NCBI GenBank assembly: GCA_964236445.1
Contig: CAXSDR010000016.1
Location: 1-47,097 of the forward strand
Direction: 5' to 3'
Length of the DNA: 47,097 nt
Source: CAXSDR01 sp964236445
GTDB taxonomy: Bacteria; Actinomycetota; Actinomycetes; Motilibacterales; Motilibacteraceae
Each line of letters starts with the position of its first letter. The first letter of the stretch is position 1. Under the pieces are notes generated by a model, which saw only the letters and a list, made by a program, of their open reading frames with translations, searched no databases and was not told the origin of the DNA. The position numbers and the translations under genes were made by a program. Of this stretch, positions 17,975-26,333 are shown piece by piece.

Positions 17975-18794
17975 CGTCGACGAAGGCCCTGATCATGGGC
18001 TCGAACAGCTCGGTGAGCTGACGGGCGGTCCAGCGCTCCTCCCTGACCCGGCGGATGCCGCGCCGTGACCTGGGGGTCCCCCCAGCGACGAGGGCCGAGT
18101 CAGAACCCCATGCGTGCTGGAAACGGAAGTTCGTCGTGAGCGGCTGGCCGGCTCGGTCGTGCTGCACGATCAGCCCGCAGTCGGTCCCGGTTGCCTCGTC
18201 TCGCTCTGTCGCCGCCATGGGCTCACGGAAGACGGCGCCGACGATGTGCGCGACGGCCGTGTCGGCGCGACAGGCCATGACCGTCGTCGGCAACGGTGTC
18301 GCTGCGGTCACATCCACGTCGACCGTGGTGGTCTCGACCAGACACACTCCGGCCAGCGACGAGCTCCATCTCGCGAAGGTCACCACCCCGTTGAAGGTGA
18401 GCGGTCGCTCGGTCGCATCCAGCGCCACGCTGGACCAGCTGATGAGCCCGTTGGTGTAGGTGCTCAGCTCGCGGAACTGGCGTGCGCGACCGAGCGGGGT
18501 CCACGGTTCCTGCGGACCCGCAGGAACCGTGGCCAGCTGCTTGTCGACCAGGCGGCGGCCTGCCGCCTGCACCGAAGGGTGAGACGCCGCTCGCCGTCGG
18601 GCGTCGTCGCCGCTGAGCCCGAGGTCGGCGAATGGCACCCACGACTCGTGCGCCATGCACAGGCGTGGCAGCGGCATCGCACCCAGCGCCAGGATCTCGG
18701 CCTCGTCGAAGACTCCGAGCTCGACCACGCCGCCGTCGTTGACCTCAGCGGCCAGCTGGTCGAGGTCGGCGCGAGCCACCTCGTCGGAAATCAC
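17967..18794 (-). CDS. 275-aa protein of unknown function, last gene of WXG gene set
   Basis: GTG 18794-18792 overlaps the TGA of the preceding gene (GTGA), which sets the start and shows coupling. The soluble product has no signal peptide or membrane helix and is mixed alpha/beta in character; notable segments are CMAHESWVPFADLG, LISWSSVALDATERPLTFNG and ERWTARQLTELFEPMIRAF. I do not recognise a domain. Being fifth of five overlapping genes, it may be a chaperone, immunity or accessory factor for the WXG proteins at the head of the operon. A perfect 14-bp hairpin (18501-18532) lies within it. Its last 8 nt overlap adhE. Confidence 0.7.
   Translation of the reverse strand: MISDEVARADLDQLAAEVNDGGVVELGVFDEAEILALGAMPLPRLCMAHESWVPFADLGLSGDDARRRAASHPSVQAAGRRLVDKQLATVPAGPQEPWTPLGRARQFRELSTYTNGLISWSSVALDATERPLTFNGVVTFARWSSSLAGVCLVETTTVDVDVTAATPLPTTVMACRADTAVAHIVGAVFREPMAATERDEATGTDCGLIVQHDRAGQPLTTNFRFQHAWGSDSALVAGGTPRSRRGIRRVREERWTARQLTELFEPMIRAFVDVS
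18501..18532. repeat. perfect 14-bp hairpin inside a coding region
   Basis: CCACGGTTCCTGCG (18501-18514) and CGCAGGAACCGTGG (18519-18532) are exact reverse complements around a GACC loop. It lies in the middle of the 275-aa gene and encodes TVPAGPQEPW, so it is not a terminator of a recognised gene. Confidence 0.8.
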
Positions 18795-19501
18795 GCTTTC
18801 GCCTCGCTCGTCAGATCCGTAGGGCGTTCTTGCCACGCGCTCCTCAACCACTCGGCGAGCGTGCTGACATCGACAAGCTCGGGATCGCCAGGTCTCCCTT
18901 CGCCGTCGAGCGGTGCCATGCGGGCAGCACCCGACGCGGCGAGCACGATGGCGCGTCTGTAGCTCGGTTCATCGGTGCGCCCACTGGGTTCCAGCACCTC
19001 GAGGGTGCGGGCGACCACCTCGACGTCGTCGCGAGGCTCCAGCGCCCAGGCGGCGAGTCGCAGCGCGGCATCCTGAGGTTGGGTCAGCAGGTGGCGGTGC
19101 AGTCCGTCGGCTGCGAACTCCAGCAGCACTGCCGCCGTCGTGCGTTCCTCGACGTCGATGCCGTAGGCACGCATCGGACGACGCAGGTCCCCGTCGACCT
19201 CGTCGCCGACCACCAGGAAGGCCGGGTCGGCCCGCACGCCCAGCAGGAGGCGTACGCCGTCGTGCAGGACGAGCTTGCCTTGCGACGGGGTCGCGAGCTC
19301 TCGGGCGACGAGGCCGCGCAGCACCGTCTCGGTGAGTGCGGCCTTCGTGACAGAACCGAGTGCTGCCCACTCACCGTCATAAGTCGCATCACGAAGGACC
19401 GGGTCGTCGCCCAGGATCCAGAGCTCGTCCTTCGTCAGCGTGGGGAGCGGGACCGAGCCGTCCGACAGGTCAGGAAGAGCAGGCAGTGCGGCCGTCGCCA
19501 T
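18791..19501 (-). CDS. 236-aa protein of unknown function in WXG gene set
   Basis: ATG 19501-19499 shares one base with the stop of the preceding gene (TGATG), and its own stop overlaps the next start. The product is soluble and helical, beginning MATAALPALPDLSDG; recognisable stretches are PLPTLTKDELWILGDDPVL, a possible helix-turn-helix-like region SVTKAALTETVLRGLVAREL, and VRLLLGVRADPAFLVVGDEV. The pattern (small helical domain followed by a beta-rich region) is vaguely like ESX secretion-associated EspG-type chaperones, but I cannot show this. Context, next to WXG proteins, makes a secretion-accessory role plausible. Confidence 0.7.
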   Translation of the reverse strand: MATAALPALPDLSDGSVPLPTLTKDELWILGDDPVLRDATYDGEWAALGSVTKAALTETVLRGLVARELATPSQGKLVLHDGVRLLLGVRADPAFLVVGDEVDGDLRRPMRAYGIDVEERTTAAVLLEFAADGLHRHLLTQPQDAALRLAAWALEPRDDVEVVARTLEVLEPSGRTDEPSYRRAIVLAASGAARMAPLDGEGRPGDPELVDVSTLAEWLRSAWQERPTDLTSEAKA

Positions 19502-19710
19502 CACTTGACTCCCGGGCGGCGCACGCTGATACCGGGGCCCCCGAAGGTGTAGCCGCGCAGGTTGAAGTAGATGAGCGCCGCAAGACCGACCATGCAGATG
19601 GCCGCCGGAACAGGCCACCCGTTGCGCCGAGGCAGACCGATGACGAAGGTGGCCAGGAGGACGGCGAACATCGCCGCGAAAAGCATTGCCTCGACGTGAG
19701 CGCTCGACAC
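19501..19710 (-). CDS. 69-aa membrane protein with two helices, in WXG gene set
   Basis: GTG 19710 lies 4 nt after the stop of the large WXG gene. ATG 19686 is an alternative start, still in frame. Two hydrophobic stretches are clear, MLFAAMFAVLLATFVIGL and VPAAICMVGLAALIYFNL, separated by the short basic loop PRRNGW, so a two-pass membrane protein is predicted. The tail GYTFGGPGISVRRPG is positively charged. Its position directly behind a putative secreted WXG protein with hydrophobic C-terminal segments would suit an immunity or membrane-anchoring function. This is inferred from position only. Confidence 0.65.
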   Translation of the reverse strand: MSSAHVEAMLFAAMFAVLLATFVIGLPRRNGWPVPAAICMVGLAALIYFNLRGYTFGGPGISVRRPGVK

Positions 19711-19714
19711 GGGA

Positions 19715-21085
19715 TCAGAACAACCCGCCGACCCAGCCGACCGCTTTCTTCGCGCCACTGGCGAAGGCGTGGGGTGCGGTGTGGGTGACGAAGTTGCCGG
19801 TGGCGTCCGTGGCGGTCTTGGCCCATCCGCCGTGCTTGTAGGAGTTGTAGATCCAGTCCCCGGCAAGATAGACGCCGGTGGCGATCATGACGACCTCGCC
19901 GACGACGGGGATCCAGTCGCAGGAGGCGTTCGCGGCGAGCAGCACCGTGACGGTCGCGCCTGCGTTGAGGACGGCGGCGCCCTGGTTGACCCTCTGCTCG
20001 GTCTTGCTGTCGCCCAAGGGATAGACGAAGGTCATCACATCGGAGGCGATGCCGGCGACAGCGAGTACGCGTCCCGCCACCGCCCAGGGCCCCTCACCGG
20101 GGATCCCGCCCGCCTTGACGCTGCTGACGCGCTCGGGGGTCGGGTTGGCTGCGAAGGCCGTTGCGGCGTCGCCAAGGTGCTCCAGGCGGTAGGCGGCGCT
20201 GACGATGTTGTCGGCACCACCGAGGCCGGCATCACGCACGATGGCGTCGGCGGCCTCGAGCAGGGACGCGTTGGTTGCCTTCATGTCGGCGCCGCTGCGC
20301 GCCAGCTGATAGAGCGCCCAGCCTGCTGGCGGCGTCGTCGCGACCGTCCAAGCGGCGACAGGACCGTTGACGGGGACGTCGAGGGCGTCGAGGATCTTCT
20401 TCCACTCGGGCTCGCCGTGCTCGTCGACATCTTCGGCGGGGACAGCGTCCTGTGCCGGCTTGAGCAGCTTCCAGGCGTTGTCGGGTGAGAGTGTGCCGCC
20501 GCGCGCCGCGTCGCTCAGACCTGTGACGCCCATCGCGGAGTCGACGCGCCGGGCGATCTCAGCGGGGGCGAGCGTTGCGGCGCCCGGCATCCCGGACTCG
20601 GTCGCCGCGTCGATCACCTGGGCGGTGCGGACGGCCAGGGTCTTGAGGTCGTCATGGATGCTCTGGGCCTGGCGCTCGAGCAGACCGGTGTGCTGTCCGA
20701 GGTGCTGGTAGATGAGGTCGATCTGAATGCTGGCGGGCGGCAGCTGCTTGGCTTGGCTGTCCGCGGTCGTCCTCGCATCCTGCGCGCGTCGGGCGAGGTC
20801 CGCGATCGATGTCTTGGCCTGGTGCAGCGCGACGGCGTACTTGGCCAGCGCGTCGCCTGCCTCGCCCGCTGCGGTGCCTGCCGCGACCGTCTGCAGCTGA
20901 ATTCCGCCGGAAGCCTGGCGGAACGAGTCACCACGCGGACCCGTCCAGCTCGAGAGCGATGTGGCGAACCCGGATTTCAACGCTGCTTCCTGCGTCGTGG
21001 CGTCACGGGCGACCTGCTGCAGCTTGGCTGCGGCGCTGGACAGGGCGTCAGGGTCGCCGACGGGAGGGTCGAAGCCGCCGCTCAT
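19715..21085 (-). CDS. large WXG-domain protein, putative type VII secretion substrate
   Basis: 456 residues. The first 130 are helical with a W-x-G turn (SSWTGPRGDSF, Trp47-Gly49), the pattern of WXG100/LXG proteins exported by ESX-type systems. Residues 130-330 are Ala-rich and helical. The C-terminal part has hydrophobic segments around 333-356 and 366-410 (VVGEVVMIATGVYLAGDWIY), then GGWAKTATDATGNF and a Gly-rich end. No catalytic toxin motif is seen; the hydrophobic C-terminal part could insert in membranes. ATG 21085 overlaps the stop of the WXG100-size gene upstream (ATGA). No ESX ATPase (EccC) is in the window, so the secretion machinery would be elsewhere. Confidence 0.78.
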   Translation of the reverse strand: MSGGFDPPVGDPDALSSAAAKLQQVARDATTQEAALKSGFATSLSSWTGPRGDSFRQASGGIQLQTVAAGTAAGEAGDALAKYAVALHQAKTSIADLARRAQDARTTADSQAKQLPPASIQIDLIYQHLGQHTGLLERQAQSIHDDLKTLAVRTAQVIDAATESGMPGAATLAPAEIARRVDSAMGVTGLSDAARGGTLSPDNAWKLLKPAQDAVPAEDVDEHGEPEWKKILDALDVPVNGPVAAWTVATTPPAGWALYQLARSGADMKATNASLLEAADAIVRDAGLGGADNIVSAAYRLEHLGDAATAFAANPTPERVSSVKAGGIPGEGPWAVAGRVLAVAGIASDVMTFVYPLGDSKTEQRVNQGAAVLNAGATVTVLLAANASCDWIPVVGEVVMIATGVYLAGDWIYNSYKHGGWAKTATDATGNFVTHTAPHAFASGAKKAVGWVGGLF

Positions 21086-21360
21086 CGGGGCCCGTGCCCA
21101 CCCGCGGTCGCCAGATCGGCGGCGGCGTTGTTCGCGAGCTCGGCGGCGGCGTAGGTCTGCGTGGCGATGGCTGCCACGCGATGCGACCAGCAGGCGCCGA
21201 ACCGCTCGGCCGCCAGTGCAAGCGGAGGTTGTCCGCAGGAGGACGCCGACCCGTTGCTGGCGCCGGTGAGCTGCGCGGGCATCGAGCCGATCGCGGCGGC
21301 CGCTCTTCGCAGCGATGCCGCGCCTGCGCCGACGTGATCCGGGTCTCCGCCTACTGTCAT
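21082..21360 (-). CDS. WXG100/ESX-like small protein (92 aa)
   Basis: The product, MTVGGDPDHVGAGAASLRRA and onward, is about 92 residues and almost wholly helical, with a central glycine-rich turn and the segment RFGACWSHRVAAIATQTYA. Length, helix-turn-helix shape and position ahead of a large WXG protein fit the small partner of an ESX-type heterodimer (compare DUF2580/ESX-1 secretion-associated families), though a canonical WXG triplet is absent. ATG 21360 was chosen over longer frames because upstream sequence runs through a paired palindrome. It heads a five-gene minus-strand unit with 4-nt overlaps or shorter gaps throughout. Confidence 0.65.
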   Translation of the reverse strand: MTVGGDPDHVGAGAASLRRAAAAIGSMPAQLTGASNGSASSCGQPPLALAAERFGACWSHRVAAIATQTYAAAELANNAAADLATAGGHGPR

Positions 21361-21480
21361 GGCCTGGCGCTCCGTCCCCGTTGCGTTGCGTCTGCTCGAA
21401 CCTACTATGCCGTTGCCGTTGCCGTAGGACTGTGTCGCACAGCCTTGTGAGCGCTGACGTCGGTGGCCCGCCCCCGCCAC

Positions 21481-21541
21481 CCCCATGATCATGAGCACGG
21501 GGGGAGCCAGAACGGCAACGCGAATGCTCATGATCATGGGG
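21481..21541. repeat. paired palindrome: 17-bp inverted repeat with self-palindromic arms
   Basis: CCCCATGATCATGAGCA (21481-21497) and TGCTCATGATCATGGGG (21525-21541) are exact inverted copies separated by 27 nt. Each arm contains CATGATCATG, itself a perfect 10-bp palindrome. It lies in the 233-nt gap between the stop of the HAF gene (21594) and the start of the WXG unit (21360), both on the minus strand. It could be an operator, a REP-like element or, less likely, a terminator, as the loop is long and no T-tract follows. Confidence 0.85.
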
Positions 21542-21593
21542 AAATGCGGCGGAGCGGGCGGAGCGGTCTCCACCGCAGAGGTGTTGCCGCCCT

Positions 21594-23144
21594 TCAGCTC
21601 GTCGCGGTCACGTCGATGTAGTTGAGCTTGTTGTTCACCGACCCGCGGGCGTTGGAGACGGTCAGCCGGCCGTCGGTGACCGTGACCGTGCTCGTGCCCT
21701 CGACCCAGCGATGCGCGGTGCTCGGACGACCGGAGACGACCAGCCGCCCCTCGACTGCGACCTGGTAGTTGCTGTCGAGACAGGTCGCGTCACCGCTCAC
21801 GACGTGCACGGTGTAGGTCCCGTTGGGCACTGCGAGCTCCCAGCGGTTCGCGCTGCCAGGCCGCTGCATGTGGATCAGCAGGTCATAGCGCTGGTCCGGG
21901 GACAGCGCCGAGTGACGGTCGCGCGTATTGGTCGTGTTGTCGGTGTTCCAGCCGTATGCCAGTCCGCCGACGCGACTCGCGAACGCCGCGCCGGAGTCCG
22001 TCGTGTAGCCGTGAGGGACGATTGCGCCGCCCGGCCCGAAGTTGATGTGGGCAGTGAACCGAGGGGCGCTCGTCGGGGTGAGCAGGTAGCCGTGGGTCTG
22101 CCCGTTGCGCATGCCTGCGCCGACGATCTGACCCTTGTCGTTGATGGCGTTGGCCGAATGCAGGAGCCAGCCCGAGTCGGCGGGGATCAGCGTGTCCAGC
22201 GCTGTCAAGGAGCCCATGCCGGCCTGCCATAGCCATGCGCGATCATCCGCCGCGCAGCCCAGACAGCTTCGCGCCGAGCTCCCGACGATCTGCTCGGCTG
22301 CGTTGATGCCAGCGGGCGAGTTGACCAGGTAGTCACTGGCGATGGTGCCCAGATCGCTGGCGACACCGTTGTGCCAAACGGTGGCGTGCTCGGACGCATT
22401 GCCCACCGAGTCGTACGTCACCGCGGCCCAGCCCACCACGGTGCTGCTGTCGTTGATGGCCGACCCCAGGACGCCCTGTGGATATGCCGGATCGAGTCCC
22501 GGAAGCGGGGTCAGCGTGCCGTTTTCCCACACGGAGTTGCCGACCACGACCTGACCCCTCGCGTTGGTTCCCGTCGCGATCGGCAGGCTCTCGGGTGGAT
22601 TGCCGAGAACGGTCGGCGTGCCGTCGACCCCGTATCGGATGGCGTAGGGGCTGCCCTCGGAGGAGATGCCGCGCTGTCCGCCGACCACTCGCCCCGACGG
22701 GTCGATGTCATTGCCCGCACCGAGCGAGTTCTCGTTCGGTCCACCGAGGTCCTGCAGCACGTTGGTGGCCGACCACCGGGCGGGAAAGCCATAGCCGCCG
22801 CCCACGCGCGTGGTCATGCCGGCGATCTGCCCGACGTCGTTGATGGCACGGGCATCGCTGCTGGTGCCGGGGATGCCGATGTCGAGCATCGCGCCCGCGG
22901 TCCAGCGGAATGCGTCATAGCCACCCGCTGTCGTGATCGACTGTCCGACCACGACTCCGTCGTTGTTGATTCCCTTGCCCACGCTCATGTCACCGCCCAG
23001 CGTGCCGAGGTCGGTGATCATGTAGCGCGCCGCCGCGGGCGCCACGACCGCGGACGCGGCGCCGGCCGCGAACAGACCGAGCGACGCAGCCGAGGTGACC
23101 GCAATGGTGGAGATGGCGAGAATCCGAACGGACGGGCGCATCAT
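21594..23144 (-). CDS. secreted HAF-repeat protein with C-terminal malectin-like domain
   Basis: 516 residues. A Sec signal (MMRPSVRILA, hydrophobic core, GAASA near residue 32) is followed by a series of about 50-residue HAF repeats (TIGR02913 type), recognisable as 'DLGTLGGDMSVGKGINNDGV' and as recurring 'AINDVGQIAGM', 'AINDSSTVVGW' and 'AINDKGQIVGA'. From about residue 365 comes a separate beta-sandwich (HINFGPGGAIVPHGYTTDSG, then VPNGTYTVHVVSGD, ending KLNYIDVTATS) that looks like a malectin or CBM-type carbohydrate-binding domain. It is predicted to be extracellular with a binding role. GGAAGG upstream of the paired ATGs (23144/23141) is the ribosome site. It follows the lectin gene in the same direction after 54 nt. 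Confidence 0.85.
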   Translation of the reverse strand: MMRPSVRILAISTIAVTSAASLGLFAAGAASAVVAPAAARYMITDLGTLGGDMSVGKGINNDGVVVGQSITTAGGYDAFRWTAGAMLDIGIPGTSSDARAINDVGQIAGMTTRVGGGYGFPARWSATNVLQDLGGPNENSLGAGNDIDPSGRVVGGQRGISSEGSPYAIRYGVDGTPTVLGNPPESLPIATGTNARGQVVVGNSVWENGTLTPLPGLDPAYPQGVLGSAINDSSTVVGWAAVTYDSVGNASEHATVWHNGVASDLGTIASDYLVNSPAGINAAEQIVGSSARSCLGCAADDRAWLWQAGMGSLTALDTLIPADSGWLLHSANAINDKGQIVGAGMRNGQTHGYLLTPTSAPRFTAHINFGPGGAIVPHGYTTDSGAAFASRVGGLAYGWNTDNTTNTRDRHSALSPDQRYDLLIHMQRPGSANRWELAVPNGTYTVHVVSGDATCLDSNYQVAVEGRLVVSGRPSTAHRWVEGTSTVTVTDGRLTVSNARGSVNNKLNYIDVTATS

Positions 23145-23198
23145 TGGGCCTTCCGGGAGGACAGGGATGTGCTCGGACGAGCCGGCGCAGCCGACGCG

Positions 23199-25253
23199 CT
23201 AGTGACCCAGCTGCGACGAGACGTGCAGGCGTCCTGCATTGTCGAAGTAGGCGGAGAAGTAGTTGCCGTTGCTCATCCCGATGTCCGATCCGAGGCCGCC
23301 GGCGAACACCAACCCGTGCATCGTGTATGCCGACGGCACAAGACCTTGGGAATAGCCGAAGTAGCCGAGGCCGTCCGTCCCTCGGAAGGCCAGGTAGTTG
23401 TCGGAGTTCCGGTTCGTCAACGAAGGCGCCCCACTCGCACCGACGGGCGCGTCGACGGTGCCGCGCTGGGTGAGGACGGCCGTGCCGTCATAGGTCGCGA
23501 TGTGGACATGGTGCCCGGCATCGGTGCCGGTCCACGCCAGCATCATCCCCAGCTCGGGATGGGTGGTGTCCGCGGCGAGGCTCGGACCGGCGGAGCTCGT
23601 GTCGGGCAGCACCACCCGGGTGCGCATCGTGATCTTGCCGGTGTCGAGGCAGGTGCTCGTGTCGAGCGTTCCCACGTTGAGATGGCTGTCGGGGTCGACC
23701 CAGGCGATTGTCGGTCCGGCGTTCTCCGCGTGTGCCAGTGCCGGGGAGTGCGCGGTCAGGATGCCGGCGAACGACGTGAGACAGGTGGCCCCGTGCGCGC
23801 CGTAGTAGAGCGCCTTGAGGGTGTGGTCTGAGGACGGCCAGGCCAGGATGAAGCCCGTGGCGTCCACGCCATCGACGCGGCTGCCGTCGTCGGTCAGTGC
23901 CGGTCCCTCGTTGGCGAGTGTCGCCTCGCCGAGCGGCGGCGCCTTCTGCACCGACGTGCCGGTCGCGTCCAGCCAGCCGATGTTGAGGTTCGCAGCGTTG
24001 TCAGGCTTGGCCGACCCGGTCCAGGCGACGGCGACCCGGCCGGCGACGTTGGTGAGGGCGGGGCGTCCGCTGCCGGTGTTCACGAGCTTCATGGCGAAGG
24101 TCTGGGCCGGCCCACCGGCGCACGTCCACTGCTGCAGGCTCGCGCCGCTGCTGGTGGAGACGTCGCGTACGTCGAGGCACTTGCCGCTGTTGCGTGCGAC
24201 GAACTCGTAGCGACCATCGCCGAGATCGACGGCTAGCCACTGCTGGTTGCTGCCGCCGACATAGCTCCACAACTGCACGTCGGTGCCGTTGCCGGTCGCG
24301 CCGGGTCCGCCGGTGACATCCCAGCTGATGCTGCTGGCCTGCCGGCTGACGACCTTGTAGTAGCCGTCACCGACGCTGCGGAACTGCCACAGCTGGTTGT
24401 TCGCGGCGGGGTCGGCACAGTCCCGTTGCTGCAGGCGTGTCCCGTTGGCCGTGCCGCCGTCGGTGTCGATGCACATCTTGCTGTTGAGGTTGACGATCTG
24501 GAACCACTCGGCCACGTCGAGCGTTGCGCCGACTCGCTTGGTCGTGGCTGAGACGGAGTCAGCCCAAGCCGAGGTGTTGTTGGCGGGGTCACGCGCGGCG
24601 ACCGAGTAGGTGTAGGTGGTGCCTGGGCTCAGGTTTGCGTCGGTGTAGGACGTCTGCATCGACATGGCGACCTGCTCGCCGTTGCGCGTCACGACATAGC
24701 CGTAGACACCGAGCCCGCCCGGATTGTCGGTCGATGCCGCCCAGCTCAGTGTCACCGTCGTGTCTGTCGTGGAGTCGACTCTCAGACCGGCCGGCACACT
24801 GGGGGCGGTGACGTCGACCATGCCGTCGTCGAGCGTCAACGTGGTGGTCGACGCGGAGTCCGACGGCAGGGAGGTGTTGCCTGCCGCGTCCTGCGCCGTG
24901 ACGGTGTAGGCGTGCGTCTGCCCGGGGGAGAGCGCCGCGTCGGTGTAGGTCGTGCTGCTCGTCGTGCCGACCTGCGTGCCGTCACGCCACACCACATAGC
25001 CGGTCACCCCGACGGCGTCGGTCGATGCCGTCCAGTGCAGAACGATCTCGGTAGTCGAGGTGGCGGTGGCGGTCAGGCCGGTCGGCGTCGTGGGCGCTGT
25101 CACATCGGCTGCGCTGGTGGAGGCGGCGTACGCGGTCACCGACGACATCGCGACGGCTCCACCGAGGGCGAGGGCGACCGCTGCGATCAGCGAGACAGGG
25201 CGACGTCGCCACCGCCGGGAGTTGAGCGTGTGCCTGACGACGGCGTCGACCAT
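23199..25253 (-). CDS. secreted FN3-FN3-ricin B lectin protein
   Basis: 684 residues. A long signal peptide (basic RRWRRRP, hydrophobic core, AYAAST near residue 45) is followed by two fibronectin type III domains (each starting DVTAP..P.GL and ending SATT-like), then a ricin-type beta-trefoil with the QxW-like signatures NNQLWQF, NQQWLAV and LQQWTC. The final 250 residues form a repeat region (for example PALTDDGSRVDGVDATGFIL) resembling a propeller. It should bind glycans outside the cell; no hydrolase domain is present. ATG 25253 is set by GAGGAG about 10 nt upstream and by the signal peptide. The longer upstream frame is spurious. Confidence 0.87.
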   Translation of the reverse strand: MVDAVVRHTLNSRRWRRRPVSLIAAVALALGGAVAMSSVTAYAASTSAADVTAPTTPTGLTATATSTTEIVLHWTASTDAVGVTGYVVWRDGTQVGTTSSTTYTDAALSPGQTHAYTVTAQDAAGNTSLPSDSASTTTLTLDDGMVDVTAPSVPAGLRVDSTTDTTVTLSWAASTDNPGGLGVYGYVVTRNGEQVAMSMQTSYTDANLSPGTTYTYSVAARDPANNTSAWADSVSATTKRVGATLDVAEWFQIVNLNSKMCIDTDGGTANGTRLQQRDCADPAANNQLWQFRSVGDGYYKVVSRQASSISWDVTGGPGATGNGTDVQLWSYVGGSNQQWLAVDLGDGRYEFVARNSGKCLDVRDVSTSSGASLQQWTCAGGPAQTFAMKLVNTGSGRPALTNVAGRVAVAWTGSAKPDNAANLNIGWLDATGTSVQKAPPLGEATLANEGPALTDDGSRVDGVDATGFILAWPSSDHTLKALYYGAHGATCLTSFAGILTAHSPALAHAENAGPTIAWVDPDSHLNVGTLDTSTCLDTGKITMRTRVVLPDTSSAGPSLAADTTHPELGMMLAWTGTDAGHHVHIATYDGTAVLTQRGTVDAPVGASGAPSLTNRNSDNYLAFRGTDGLGYFGYSQGLVPSAYTMHGLVFAGGLGSDIGMSNGNYFSAYFDNAGRLHVSSQLGH

Positions 25254-25354
25254 GAACGAGCTCCTCAGAAAAGATTGTGGGGCAACCCGGGAGGCGAGGA
25301 CGATCCACCCCATGCCGGTGCCGCGGCAGAGACGACAGAACAAACAGACGCTCT

Positions 25355-25390
25355 TGAAACGCTGAAACGTTCCTGAAGCATCGTGAAACG
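25355..25390 (-). promoter_or_regulatory. three TGAAACG repeats upstream of the lectin gene
   Basis: TGAAACG appears at 25355-25361, 25363-25369 and 25384-25390, with a related TGAAGCA between (25374-25380). On the lectin coding strand these read CGTTTCA, 102-137 nt before its start. Spacings of 8, 11 and 10 nt look like tandem operator half-sites. The same 362-nt divergent gap also serves the lipoprotein gene at 25616. Confidence 0.35.
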
Positions 25391-25615
25391 GAAGACAACC
25401 ATGATCCACGGCAGGTTGTCAACGCTGCGACAGGCAGTCTGCGAGGACGACCGGTGTGGGTCTGCGGGCAACCGGTGGCGCGGCCAGGCTCGCCATCACC
25501 GCCCTGTCGGCACGCACCGATAAACAAATGTCGCAGGCTGACCGATCCGTGGCGCCGTGAGCGGCGAAGGCTTGGTGACGCCACACACTGCCACCGACAA
25601 AAGGATCTGACAATC

Positions 25616-26251
25616 ATGCGCAACTCGCTTCGACTGGCAACTGGCCTATCTGCCCTCACGCTCGCAGCGACGGCGCTCGCCGGTTGCGGTTCTTCCGGCA
25701 CCGACAATTCCAAGCCGTTGGCCAAGATCGACGCGTTGTCCGGTCAGAACACCGCGGTGGCGCTGGACGCAGGCTTCCTCACAGCTCTGACGACCCTGAA
25801 GCTCACCCCCGGCGTCGTCGGCGCGGCCAAGCTCGACGGGACGTCGCTATCCTTTCCGATCACGGGCGGCAACGTCACCTACTACAAGCCCTTCTCGCGC
25901 AGCCCGTATGTCACCGGTGACATCAAGCACGACGGCTCCGGCCTGTCGCTGACCGCAGGCGGCACCAAGGTGGAACTCACCAACTTCGACATCGACCCGG
26001 GCGGATCACGGCTCTATGGCGATGTCGACGTGAATGGCACCTCCGCTGCCAAGCACGCCTATATCTTCAACCTCGACGGCAGCACCCTGATGCCGCTGTC
26101 GACCCCGACGGACAGCACGGCTGTCCTCGAGGGAACCAAGGTCGAGATGTCCCCCGATGCGGCCTCGCTTCTGAACTCCACCTTCAAGACCGACGCGGTC
26201 AAGGAAGGCCTCCTCATCGGAATTGCCAAGATCACCGTCAACACCAAATAA
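25616..26251 (+). CDS. putative lipoprotein of unknown function
   Basis: 211 residues. A lipoprotein signal is clear: MRNSLRLATG, a hydrophobic core and the lipobox LAGC with the modified Cys near residue 23, followed by a short polar linker. The mature part is beta-rich with a stretch such as LSFPITGGNVTYYKP, then DIKHDGSGLSLTAGGTKVEL and RLYGDVDVNG, a pattern I have seen in uncharacterised actinobacterial surface proteins but cannot name. It should be anchored on the outer face of the membrane. AAGGATC lies 10 nt before ATG 25616. A rho-independent terminator follows closely, so it is transcribed alone. Confidence 0.8.
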   Translation: MRNSLRLATGLSALTLAATALAGCGSSGTDNSKPLAKIDALSGQNTAVALDAGFLTALTTLKLTPGVVGAAKLDGTSLSFPITGGNVTYYKPFSRSPYVTGDIKHDGSGLSLTAGGTKVELTNFDIDPGGSRLYGDVDVNGTSAAKHAYIFNLDGSTLMPLSTPTDSTAVLEGTKVEMSPDAASLLNSTFKTDAVKEGLLIGIAKITVNTK

Positions 26252-26289
26252 GGGCAGCTCCACCCATTCGGTCCCATTCGGCTCATACG

Positions 26290-26333
26290 ACCGGCCCACC
26301 GCCAGCGATCCTTCGCCGCGGTGGGCCGGTTTT
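26290..26333 (+). terminator. rho-independent terminator after the lipoprotein gene
   Basis: ACCGGCCCACCGC (26290-26302) pairs perfectly with GCGGTGGGCCGGT (26318-26330) over 13 bp with a 15-nt loop, followed by a short T run (26330-26333). It begins 39 nt after the stop codon. Confidence 0.85.

Noticed and set aside
21481..21541. Insertion-sequence ends
   Set aside because: Only 27 nt lie between the inverted arms and no transposase or target-site duplication is seen, so it is treated as a paired palindrome.
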